Origin: Nannobrachium achirus
Lineage: Eukaryota > Chordata > Actinopteri > Myctophiformes > Myctophidae
Reading direction: 5' to 3'
NCBI GenBank assembly: GCA_963921795.1
Contig: OY997641.1
Coordinates: forward strand, 27,717,035 to 27,781,034
Length of the DNA stretch: 64,000 nucleotides
A model generated the notes under the pieces. It saw nothing but the letters and a program-made list of their open reading frames with translations. It made no database searches and was not told the origin of the DNA. Below are positions 55,112-64,000 of the stretch, piece after piece. Position numbers and translations under genes: made by a program. The first letter of the stretch is position 1. Each line of letters opens with the position of its first letter.

Positions 55112-55985
55112 GACAAAGTACAGTTTCTTGACAGCACAAATCACTGGTACAATGTCAACTAAAAGGAGATCCTAGTAAGCTTTACAGCTTATTTACACAG
55201 GAACCACTTTATGTATCTCATATAACATTAAAAGACAGACAAATAGAACAGAGTACTTTGCATAGGATAACATCAATTACAAAAGCAGAAAAGGGGCTTA
55301 GTCTATTTACATGTCCTGAGTAGCAGCCGTTTGAAGGTGACTTTTCAGACCAATTTTGAAGGAGGCTAAGGATTTGCACTCCTTTAAGGCTAATAATAAT
55401 GCGGGGATGTAGCTAAGAATGTAGGCAAATATCTGAGATATGTGTGCAAAAGCTGGAGTCTGTAGAACGGTTTTGGACATACAAGGTTTCCACCTGACAA
55501 CGACGATATGAAAGTTGCAAGCATGAAATGTAGCTTATTGGATTTCCCATGGCATGCGTTGGTGTGCATTGTTTGGACCCACTTCTGCTGTGCTTGTAGG
55601 AGGCAAACAGGATAAACACCTATTAAGGTCATCATTTACAGCTGGTGAAGCTGCAAGCGAGGACAAGATATTCAAAGGAGGAGAATTTCCCCAGGTTGAC
55701 CTTTGGACAGCTACTGTAAACTATTCCCCCTCTTTGTTCCTGTCTCAACTGATGCATGCAGACAGACATGCCTGAATAAGTATTGCAATGTCTGTGCATA
55801 TTTAACATCACACTTACAGTAAAATGTATTATAAGATAACTAATTACAAAAAATTATTTGTTTGCTAGAGACCTAACATTCAACATGCTGTAGATAGGTT
55901 CATAGTTATAAGTTGGGTCTAAAACAGATGGCGGCTGACCTGGAATAGAACTGAAGTTAGAAAGAGTTGCAGTACGAGTTGGTAG
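55112..55985. other. non-coding stretch with family D scrap
   Basis: TTTTGGACATACAAGGTTTC then CACCTGACAACGACGATATG at 55472-55510 is an inverted family D end. No gene. Confidence 0.4.
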
Positions 55986-55987
55986 AA

Positions 55988-55988
<1 letters not shown>

Positions 55989-56024
<36 letters not shown>

Positions 56025-56150
56025 GCGTGTGCGCGTGTGCGTTTGTGTGTGTGTGTGCGTGCGTGTGTGTGGGTGAGTGTGATTGTAAATATGCGAGAGT
56101 GTGCGGGGAGTGGGTGTGTGTGCGTGTGTGTGTGTGCGCGCGCAGGGCTT
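55989..56150. repeat. compound TG/CG microsatellite
   Basis: Long alternating purine-pyrimidine run with interruptions; the 140-codon minus frame across it is an artefact. Confidence 0.9.
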
Positions 56151-56540
56151 TTGCAGTTGTGACAGCTGGGAAGAGGGAGTGGGGGCGACGTGTGTGATAG
56201 GAGGTGCCAAGCCAGCAAGTGGCTCTTTATTTTCATCACACGCAATGTGTGTCTGTGTGAGTGAGTGAGTGTACATCTGTGTTTCCTCTCATTTTCTACA
56301 CAAGCATATTCAGTATGGAAATCAGCTACAATACATGGTTACACAATACACACGTCCCTTATACTGTACATATACAGGATGTACATTTGTGCTTTCATGT
56401 GCACAGGAAAATCATGTAAAAAAAATAAACAGAATGTTAAAGTAAATCTAAAAGTGTAAATATGTAAAACAAAAAGAAAACAACACTTTTTTCCCCCAGG
56501 TCCCTATTTTTAGCATGTCATTATAGGCAAAAATGTTAAA
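56151..56540. other. non-coding stretch
   Basis: No gene recognised. Confidence 0.4.
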
Positions 56541-56547
56541 ATTTTGA

Positions 56548-56590
56548 GAAAATAGCAGATCTACAAGTTCACAACACGCTATTTTTTTTT
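56548..56590. repeat. hairpin core, half copy
   Basis: GAAAATAGCAGATCTACAAG, TTCACAACACG, then GCTATTTTTTTT: left arm and only the outer right arm. Confidence 0.7.
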
Positions 56591-56639
56591 TTTTTCTCTT
56601 AAATTTTTATCCCACGATTTTTGTAACCCATTTTGTGCC

Positions 56640-56990
56640 AATTGCCTAAGCTGTAATCCTGGGCTCTACTCTCCCTCTGCCAACCTGGGGAGGGCCCTGA
56701 ACTGAGCTCATGCTTCCTTCAATGCATGAGGAGTGAGCAGGCCGCTTCTTATCACCTGACAGGGGGAGCTTCCCCGGTTGGACGTAACGCGTGGAAGGAA
56801 CACGTTATTCCAACCAGTTCCATTCCCCTCCATCAGGCGCCCCGGCTGGCCAGGGGGAGGCATTATAGAGACCAGGATTACTGCATGTTTTTGTGAGGGT
56901 ATCTACCCTAGGAGACACGGGGAGAACATGCAAACTCCACACAGAAAGGCCCTTTTGCCAACCCCACCTAGGGTGTGGGCATTGGATCTG
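56640..56990 (+). repeat. dispersed fish repeat, unclassified
   Basis: Phrases such as ATGAGGAGTGAGCAGGCCGC, GGCGCCCCGGCTGGCCAGGG and GGGGAGAACATGCAAACTCC are familiar from many fish genomes. The class is uncertain. It ends in GGATCTGCTATTTTTTGG, a hairpin-core scrap. Confidence 0.5.
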
Positions 56991-57004
56991 CTATTTTTTG
57001 GAGC

Positions 57005-57624
57005 TGTGTGAAACACAGGCTCCCTATACGTAGCTTTGTGGGTCTGTGTGTGTGTGTGTGTGTGTCTGTATGTAGCCTGAACTTCCTAAACTTCGGCACG
57101 CTACTAGTCCCACAGTTTTGCCACCACACACTCGCGCCATATGTCAAATCGACCGGCTTACTCGGGAATCGTCGGCTAGTAACTTGCTAAGAGAAAGGTT
57201 CAATAGTTTAATTGATATTAATTTATTAGTGAATTAATTTTCCCCATTGACTTATAATGGGAATCGCAAAAACTCACATTCAATTATTTGTCTCTCGCAA
57301 ACCATAGGGGCTAGAGTTTCAAGACTTGGAGAGGAGGTTCATAATGATTTCAAGGATTAAATAAAAAATAATTGTGTCATTTGGCCGCATGGTGGCGCCA
57401 TAACACCCCACTTTACGTTTTGGCCTGTAACTCTTGAACCGCAGGTCGGAAAATTAAAAATATTTTTCCCTGGATTCCTTGGGTCATGACGCATCTCCCC
57501 ATATAGGCCACGCCCATTTGCGCCATGATAGATTTTCCGCCATCTTGAATTTTCTCCAAAACACACTTTTTGCTCCTTTTCCTACATATTTTCTTCAAAT
57601 GTCACAAAAATCGGTACACATGAT

Positions 57625-57627
<3 letters not shown>
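57005..57627 (+). repeat. family A-like module, diverged copy
   Basis: CGCATGGTGGCGCCATAACA, AAACACACTTTTTGCTCC, CTACATATTTTCTTCAAATG and ATCGGTACACA resemble the modules at 2245 and 37775. Confidence 0.45.

Positions 57628-57677
<50 letters not shown>
57628..57677. repeat. (CA)n microsatellite
   Basis: About 25 CA units directly at the end of the family A-like module. Confidence 0.97.
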
Positions 57678-57678
<1 letters not shown>

Positions 57679-57778
57679 CTCCACTTCACACGGGTGTGAT
57701 TTTAATATTATGTCAAATGTTAAGTGGCTAACATTCAGGATTTTTCTGTGTTCACAGTAATGGACACTTTCACATTTG

Positions 57779-57842
57779 TGTGCATGTGCGCGCGCGCGCG
57801 CACTTGCGTGCGTGCGTGCGTGCGTGTGTGCGTGTGTGTGTC
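57779..57842. repeat. (CG)n/(CGTG)n microsatellite
   Basis: CGCGCGCGCG and CGTG units, strongly Z-DNA prone. Confidence 0.9.
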
Positions 57843-58190
57843 GGATTGGCTGAGCTGAGGTCAGTCCATGGTTGCCGCAGTAACGAGCCATGGCAGCCGC
57901 TGCCGAGAGGCAGGCAGGAGATGATGAGGTCATTCAGCATGCAGGATTAAGCCCGTGACAACTGGCGCTGTGGCCAACGCCAGCGTCGGCCGCGGGGCAG
58001 TTGTGCAGCCTGGGCACGGAGCCGCGCGCTCCGCGCCAGCCTTACCCCTGCTGTTGTCTTTTCATTAGCTGGGTACCAGCCCTCGGTATATACGCTGCGG
58101 CATGCCCGGCCCGCGGCAAAGGGCCTGCAGTTGTTGCAGGGTTTTAGAGGTTTCCTCACTCTCCATCGCTCTCCAACTTGTATTGTTGTC
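57843..58190. other. CpG-rich unique-looking block
   Basis: GC-rich with several CpG; no exon recognised. Could be a small CpG island or old unique DNA. Confidence 0.3.
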
Positions 58191-58191
58191 T

Positions 58192-58248
58192 TTCTCTCTC
58201 TCTCTCTCTCTTGTCCTCCCTGTATCTCTCTCTCTCTCTCTCTCTCTT
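58192..58248. repeat. (CT)n tracts
   Basis: Two CT runs separated by TGTCCTCCCTGTAT. Confidence 0.9.
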
Positions 58249-59150
58249 TGCGGTCACACACTCTGACCACGGTCCTCAAGGGGAATGAGCGATCAGGTTA
58301 CCCACCAAACACACTCGTTAACTCAATTATGAAAGGCTTGGCCTGCTTTGATGGGTAGCGGTAACGCCAGGCTTATTGTGGGGACAGATGCCACATGACC
58401 ACGGCAGAGCTTTGTTGCCACATGGCCCTGCGAGAGCCGACGAAAGACTGACAACACGGACTGGTGAGCATCAGGAGAAGGACCACTTATTGCCCCGTGG
58501 GGCTAAAAAGACGGATAGGGGCAGACACTGATATGATAAAACGTACAGGAGGTGTTGTCTATTTTCCCTCAGGCCAATGTTCCTCTCTGTTCCACAGCCC
58601 TATGTTCCCCCAGACAGCTCTATGATCCATCAAACCTATGTTTCCTCAGACCTATATTCATGATGTTTCCTCAACCCTAATATGTTCTCTCAATTCTTTT
58701 TGTTCCCTCAACCTTGTTCCCTCACACTTTAGGTGGTATTTTGATGCCTGGGTATCAGCATCCACATGCTGGCACTTAGGGTATCCTTTCACTTATCTCT
58801 GCTGCGGAAACTAACCATGTGAAATTTCACAACAGATTTTAACAGATTCCCATATCGGTAATCGAGAGCGCGGCTAGCGCACTGACTCGCTCCGCTATAG
58901 CACCTTGCTCTCATGTGTCTCACAGGTGGTCATGGCTGCTTCTGTCAGAGTGCCTGCCTTGCTTTCAACGCCAACATTTCATTGAGTCATGTTTCCTCAG
59001 ATCCACATTCCTTCGGCATCAACATGGTAGACATAGTGATGCTGGGACTGATGCCCAAGTGTCACAATATGATGAGTAGAGATATGATGAGTAAGGATGA
59101 TGAGGGAACATGAGGCTCAGAGAACATATAGGGCCTATTATCGGAGGGGA
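58249..59150. other. non-coding stretch with TGTTCCCTCA-like repeats
   Basis: 58570-58735 holds several loose repeats of CCTCA-CCTATGTTCC type. No gene. Confidence 0.4.
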
Positions 59151-59158
59151 AAGTTCCA

Positions 59159-59369
59159 CATCGTCGTTGTCGGGTGGAAACCTTGTATGTCCATTTTTAA
59201 AATGATTTAAACTAGTGAAAAAAGCCAATCTACAAGCACACAACGCCTCACACAGCTGTTTTCACTACTTTTGTGCAACAGCCTTGTATGATGGAGCAGT
59301 GCTTTACTTTGCAAAAATTACACATTGAAACTTGGAGATACGTGGTTTCTGCCGGACAGTGACGATATG
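59159..59369 (+). mobile_element. family D element with hairpin
   Basis: Ends CATCGTCGTTGTCGGGTGGA and TCTGCCGGACAGTGACGATA are inverted. The interior has TTTTTAAAATGATTTAAACT, the hairpin, and CTTTTGTGCAACAGCCTTGT. 211 bp, non-coding. Confidence 0.75.
59214..59267. repeat. hairpin core, partly deleted copy
   Basis: TAGTGAAAAAAGCCAATCTA and CAAGCACACAACGCC on the left; only the outer AGCTGTTTTCACTA on the right. Confidence 0.75.
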
Positions 59370-59730
59370 TACTGAGCAACGCACGGTACAGTATAGGGCT
59401 AACTCCAAAACATACTGTCACTAGCCGTGGATTGACCAAACCTTTACATACAGTACACGTGTGAACACGTGGGAGCACCGAGCTTGGTTGTAAATGAGCC
59501 AAATTCAACGTTTTCCACCGCTCTAATTTGAACTTTTTTGTTTTCTCGCAAAAGAGTGCAATGCATGAAACACAGCAGCTAACACCAGTGTTGGTTGCCA
59601 CTCATTTTTCAGCCACACGCGGCCATAAACTTTAAAACCATTAGTTGGTCCACTGAGGCCAATTAGCAAAACGTGGCTAAACAAACCTTCCCTCTGCTTT
59701 TATGACATGGTCCTCCACCTCCCCCCATCC
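59370..59730. other. non-coding stretch
   Basis: No gene; a 117-codon minus frame covers the family D element and is not a gene. Confidence 0.4.
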
Positions 59731-59750
59731 AGTCTCTCTCTCTCTCTCTC

Positions 59751-59829
<79 letters not shown>

Positions 59830-59830
59830 C
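59731..59830. repeat. (CT)n(CTGT)n microsatellite
   Basis: About 19 CTGT units after a CT run. Confidence 0.97.
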
Positions 59831-60200
59831 ACTCTCTCTGTGGCACCAGTTGCTGTACACCCTGCAGTACAGCTTTGCACGCACTGCCTTGTCTGGGTTG
59901 GATCTTTAGTGATTAATGCATTATGACCGTCCTTCATGCTTTGCATCTGTGAGGACATTCGACTCAGTCTCCGCCTGAGGCCTAAAGGCTCTAAACATAT
60001 TAGAGATGATTTCAATGTCAGACATAAGTTCCAGATGTGAAACTGACGGTGGGACAATTGGTTCTGTATTATTGGGCTTAAGGGGTGGAGGAATTGGACG
60101 CAGAGGCTCAGATTGAAACCCTTGCTGTATTTTATAGGCTATTGGCTGTAATAACAGGGCATCAGCAGTCTGGGCTGACACAACCAACATGGGAAACAGC

Positions 60201-60387
60201 CATATCGTCGTGGAAACCTTGTACGGTATATATGGTCCAAACCGTTTGTTTTGTATTCATCATTTTAAAAATGAAAGTTTTGTGCGACACTTTTGTATGA
60301 TGAAGTAGGGCTTTAATTTACAAAAAAAAACAACAAAAAAAACACATTTGAAACTTGGAGAGGTTTCTGCCCCACAGTGTCGATATG
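60201..60387 (+). mobile_element. family D element without hairpin (possible empty site)
   Basis: Ends CATATCGTCGTGGAAACCTT and CCCACAGTGTCGATATG. The interior runs CATTTTAAAAATGA directly into AAGTTTTGTGCGACACTTTT. The hairpin and its TAGTGAAAA/TTTTCACTA flanks, present at this point in the 20344 and 59159 copies, are absent. Confidence 0.7.
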
Positions 60388-60444
60388 CTGTATACAGTAC
60401 TGCTGGTTTGAATTTATTTTAGTTATTCCGCAGGTCTCCATACT

Positions 60445-60980
60445 ACAGTGTCTACAGTGACTAAAACTATGACGAAAAATTATCGACAACTACCTTTTTC
60501 CCCCTGACGAAAACTAAATAAGAACTAGATAAAAAGAATATGCATAAGCTATGATGACTAAAACTATGACAATTAGGTCAACATCAAAACTAGTTGTTAG
60601 GGAGGGACTAGTGGAGAAAAGATCCAGTTGAACTATTTAGTTATCAGTTTTTTTGTTTAGTTGCGCTCGGGTGCTGCACTCTAAAAATAACAGATCTTCA
60701 AGCTCTATAATCTACAATCTACAAGCTCAGAGCGATGCATTATGAGCTTGTAGATCGGCTATTTTCAGCATGCAACCAAGTCAGCCATTACAATGATCAT
60801 TATAGCCAAAATTCATTTTATTCAACAAAATCAACCCTAGATTTAATCAACAAAAATCTTATGCTATTTAATCAACTAAAACTACACTAAAACTAACTTT
60901 CTGACAACTAAAATATCACTAAAACAATATGCGTTTTTGTTCAAAAGAGTAAAACTAAATGCTGCCAAAATCAACTCTGC
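60445..60980 (-). mobile_element. family F element with hairpin, copy 2
   Basis: Left TACAGTGACTAAAACTATGA and right GCTGCCAAAATCAACTCTGC match the ends of the 5434 element in reverse. Target duplication not resolved. Confidence 0.6.
60683..60767. repeat. dispersed hairpin core, full copy with repeated arm
   Basis: AAAATAACAGATCTTCAAGC and a second TCTACAAGCTCAGAGCGATG on the left; TTATGAGCTTGTAGATCGGC and TATTTTCAG on the right. Confidence 0.82.
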
Positions 60981-60992
60981 TATTATACCATA

Positions 60993-61707
60993 CAGCTTCT
61001 CAAATGTTTTCATGTCAAGGACCCCCCAAATTGATATTTATTTGGGAGCGGTGGACAGTACATGAGTGCTGTGCTAAAGTAATCATTTTGAGAATCTGTA
61101 GCCTACTTGAGTAGTTCTTATGTTTGGATACTTCGACTTTCACTCCACCACATGTCACATTTCCACGCATCTAAAACAAGAGATGGATGTGTTTGGATGG
61201 ATGTGATAATGTGTTTAACAGATGACCCAAATTATGGTTGAAATCAAAACAACAGTGCTCACATGGATAGATTCTGACTGGTTATTGGAATGATTATGTT
61301 GTTGCTTGTGTTTCACAGTTAATTTATTGTGTCTGATTTTGATTATAATTATGTTATTTCTTTTATTTCAATTTTTTAGGGGGGCTTTTAGAGTTTCTAT
61401 TTAGAAAAGCCTGCTGTTGACAGGTAAAGATTAGGAATAGTGCTATAACACTTAAAGCATCTGGTTGGGATGTCCATGTCAAGTGAAATAAACATAACAT
61501 TTACAGTAACTCAAGTAGCCGAGTAGTAGTTGAGTAATATCTGACCAGTCCAGGAGTATCTATACTTTGAGAGAGGTTGAGCACTTTGTCCATCACTGGT
61601 ATTTGGCAATCAAACTATAAATAAATAGGGTTAAAGTGCACTGGGGACCCCCTGGAACCCCTTCAAGGATACCTGGGGGTCCCCAGGTCCCACTTATAGA
61701 ACCCCTG
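60993..61707. mobile_element. possible hAT-like element
   Basis: CAGCTTCTCAAATGTTTTCA with TGTCAAGGACCCC at left, and GGTCCCACTTATAGAACCCC then TG at right, are loosely inverted. No convincing duplication. Confidence 0.4.
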
Positions 61708-61879
61708 CTATACAATACGCTGCACGTTTCCATGCTTCACATCATGAAGTGGTACACAATACACAGCATGAAATGATAGCTTGTAATAGATGATGTTTTA
61801 CCTTCCCCTGACCCTTCTTTGTAAATACCTTTTAATTTTTTTGCATTGTTGTTTTTGTTTATTATTATTCTTTCTGTCA

Positions 61880-62030
61880 TTCAATGTTATATGGATCTGA
61901 AAAAAGGATCTCAGTGTAAATAAGCCTCAAGGCTTACCTGAGGTTTCTTTTAGTTGACCTTGTATCAGTGAACTGTACTGTCATGAAACTGTACCTTTCC
62001 CTATGCAAACTTCTACTTCAATCAGTACTG
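61880..62030 (+). mobile_element. LINE 3' end, second copy
   Basis: ATTCAATGTTATATGGATCT, GTAAATAAGCCTCAAGGCTT, ACCTTGTATCAGTGAACTGT and CATGAAACTGTACCTTTCCC, in the same order as 31360-31500. Confidence 0.55.
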
Positions 62031-62114
62031 TTTCGGGCCCACTAGGGGGCAGTGCAGCTGCAAAGTCACAGTGTAGAAGGGAGGACAACACCTGTGGCTT
62101 TAGTGTACCTTTAG

Positions 62115-62300
62115 TTCTGGAAAGTAACATTTAGCCTACTCAATTACTGTACTTAAGTATAGCCTAGTAATTTTATCTACTTTTAATTTACTTGAGTTAG
62201 TTGAGTATGTCCATTTCTCAATACTTTATACATCTCAGAGAGTCAAATGTTGTACTTTTTACTCCACTACAATTATTTGAAAACTTTAAGCTACTTTTTG
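62115..62300 (-). repeat. family E fragment
   Basis: TACTGTACTTAAGTATAGCC, TTTACTTGAGTTAGTTGAGT and ACTTTTTACTCCACTAC fit the family. Confidence 0.5.
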
Positions 62301-62670
62301 TAGATTTTGATAATTATTTAAAAACATACATTAAAGGGATTTTTTTCCTATTGATTACTCACCCCATGAAGATTTGAGTTCATGGATATTTTTTGTTTTG
62401 AAACAAATTTTGAAAAACGTTTGAACCATTCTCATGCCAATAGTACTTTAACTGTTTTTTTTATACAGGGCTGTTACTTAGAGTATTTCTCAAGAAAGAA
62501 AAAAAAAAGATCTGTACTCTCCCCCCTCCACACTGACCATCACCTCTTTCATGTATCTGCATCTTTCATATGTGTCCCAAATTTGATTGTCAGTGTCAAC
62601 TATATCATATAAATGCTTTGATGTTTCATTATTTTGCCTATCAAAGACTCTGATGGGCAGTTTCATGTCT
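62301..62670. other. non-coding stretch
   Basis: No gene recognised. Confidence 0.4.
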
Positions 62671-62674
62671 ACAG

Positions 62675-63248
62675 CAGTTGTTTTCTAACTTTGTGTGCTC
62701 AAGGCACGCCAAAGGTATATGCAAATCTGCCTCTACAACAACTATCCTATATCACTCTATAAATGGTTATTTTCCATTTTCTACCGTAATTTAAAAATTT
62801 GAAAACATAGTAGGGTATATCATGTCCCTCTGTTAGGGATGTTGGCTATAGTAAATTATAGTAAACTAATCTCTAACTTTTCGAGTGGTTCTCGATCTCC
62901 TGTACCAGGAGCCATAAGCTCCAACATCTGGCTTTGTCCGGTCAAAAACTGATGGGAAAAAGGTGTAAAAGAATTTCCGGGGTTTAAGTAAACTGAAGCG
63001 TGGCCTACAACTGAACAAGATAATATGGCCTACATCTTGGCACAAACGGCTCAAAAGTTGTTGTGCGCCCATGCAGGGTCCCATGGGCCAAGCTTCACAG
63101 GACACGCTGTGATTGGCTAGTGGGACACTTGATGAAATTAACTCATGAATAGCACCGCTCACTTCACACTAGGTGTGATTATTAGTATAATGCAATAATA
63201 ATGTGTGTTTGTCACAAAATCCCAAGGCACAGCGCCTGGGAACCACTG
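62675..63248. mobile_element. possible hAT-like element
   Basis: CAGTTGTTTTCTAACTTTGT at left and CTGGGAACCACTG at right are inverted, with AAGGCAC near both ends. Flanks match weakly (5 of 8). Confidence 0.45.
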
Positions 63249-63309
63249 CTCTAGAATGCTATTTGTCCTGTGGAAGAGCTAAGGGTGCGAGTGTAAAAAC
63301 ACAACTTAG

Positions 63310-63535
63310 CAGAAACCGGGTAGAAACCTTGCATGTCGTCCATTGTCAAAAACTTGTTCCCTTTAAAAAATAAATCTTAAAATAGTGAAAATAGACAATG
63401 TACAAGCTCATGCTGTGAGCCGCTATTTTTTGCGTGACACTCTTGTATGTATGATGAGTATAGAGGATTCATTTACAAAAAAAAGTTGAAATTGTGAAGA
63501 TACAAGGTTTCTGCCCGACACCAACGACGGCAATG
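63310..63535 (+). mobile_element. family D element with hairpin
   Basis: CAGAAACCGGGTAGAAACCT at left and CAAGGTTTCTGCCCGACACC at right; interior AAAATAAATCTTAAAATAGT, then the hairpin, then TGCGTGACACTCTTGTATGT. Confidence 0.65.
63382..63430. repeat. hairpin core, shortened copy
   Basis: TAGTGAAAATAGACAATGTA, CAAGCTCATGCTGTGAG, CCGCTATTTTTTG: the inner right GATCTACAAGC portion is missing. Confidence 0.75.
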
Positions 63536-63597
63536 ATACATGTAAAACACCTGTGCTGTTTGCAGGTGATCACATCGGACAGTTTGCATGAATGCTG

Positions 63598-63598
<1 letters not shown>

Positions 63599-63663
<65 letters not shown>
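63599..63663. repeat. (TG)n microsatellite
   Basis: About 31 TG units. Confidence 0.97.
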
Positions 63664-63668
<5 letters not shown>

Positions 63669-64000
63669 TGAAGGGCCATGCAGCGTACAACGCAAAGGCA
63701 CACCTAAAAGGGAGGTGAGAGGTGACCTTTCACCCTGGGACCCTGGACAGTGGACGGTGGGGAGAGAGAGAGAGTATAGAGGTTCGTCGTGACCTCCTCA
63801 CCGTGACTTTTTTCCCCTCTCAGAGCGGTTCCTGCTCACAGACGACCGAAGCCAAAACAAAACAAGAAAAGCATTTGATGTCGTTAGTGATGTCTCTCCG
63901 CCTGGAAGTCCCCCTTCAAGCTAACTGCCACCAAATGGCGTCCTGTAATTCATGTGTGCATGTGCATCATTTGAAGGCAGACAAAAACCCAGAAGCCTGA
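63664..64000. other. non-coding stretch at window end
   Basis: An open frame from 63722 to the window end shows no domain. Nothing else recognised. Confidence 0.35.

Noticed and set aside
59731-59830. CRISPR-like regular repeats
   Set aside because: Simple CTGT microsatellite with no spacers; nothing in the window resembles a CRISPR array.
63722-64000. Open frame reaching the window end
   Set aside because: No domain or exon signals; ordinary chance frame.

Overview
This window looks like vertebrate, most likely teleost fish, genomic DNA. The signs are one recognisable vertebrate gene in spliced pieces (rab26), a fish-type C2H2 zinc-finger exon, a Jockey-superfamily LINE, hAT-like short non-autonomous transposons with 8-bp target duplications, tRNA-derived SINE pieces, a Helitron scrap, and very many CA/TG, CT and CTGT microsatellites. 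Coding density is very low. No bacterial-type operon, CRISPR array, rRNA or convincing functional tRNA gene was seen.

Layout. 1-23.5 kb: repeat-rich DNA downstream of, or inside long introns of, rab26. It holds hAT-type elements (1142-1677, 5434-5785, 8400-8846, 10471-10966) and a 5'-truncated LINE with an 821-codon open frame (11862-14327, minus). It also holds SINE-like repeats, a GC-rich direct duplication (about 7785-8110), a CArG-box repeat (16360-16700) and several pure microsatellites. 23.5-27.5 kb: rab26 exon 2 (23510-23620) and exon 1 (26825-26986), both minus strand, joined by an intron with a GC rather than GT donor. Later exons were not found and probably lie left of the window. 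27.5-48 kb: intergenic DNA dense in small palindromic elements, including a tRNA-like unit between perfect 32-bp inverted repeats and a 65-bp near-perfect palindrome at 38949-39013. 48.5-53.8 kb: a C2H2 zinc-finger exon on the minus strand split by a 4.4-kb giant inverted-repeat element flanked by a 7-bp duplication. 54-64 kb: a Helitron fragment, further repeats and microsatellites.

The most striking non-gene signal is a hairpin core of about 40-80 bp. Its arms read roughly AAAATAGC-GATCTACAAGC-TCACAAC and the reverse complement. I count about 31 full or half copies. It sits inside several otherwise unrelated short transposon families, including hAT-like ones with clear 8-bp duplications and a TTAA-ended family. 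One family has a near relative that appears to lack it. Paired changes in the two arms of different copies keep the stem intact. Whether it is an independent palindromic mobile unit, a repeatedly captured transposon centre or a structure under selection cannot be settled from this window.

The genes do not form a pathway. Rab26 is a secretory-vesicle GTPase; the zinc-finger locus appears dead in this assembly; everything else is mobile or simple-sequence DNA. All coordinates and motif matches were read by eye, and family names are assigned from motifs only.
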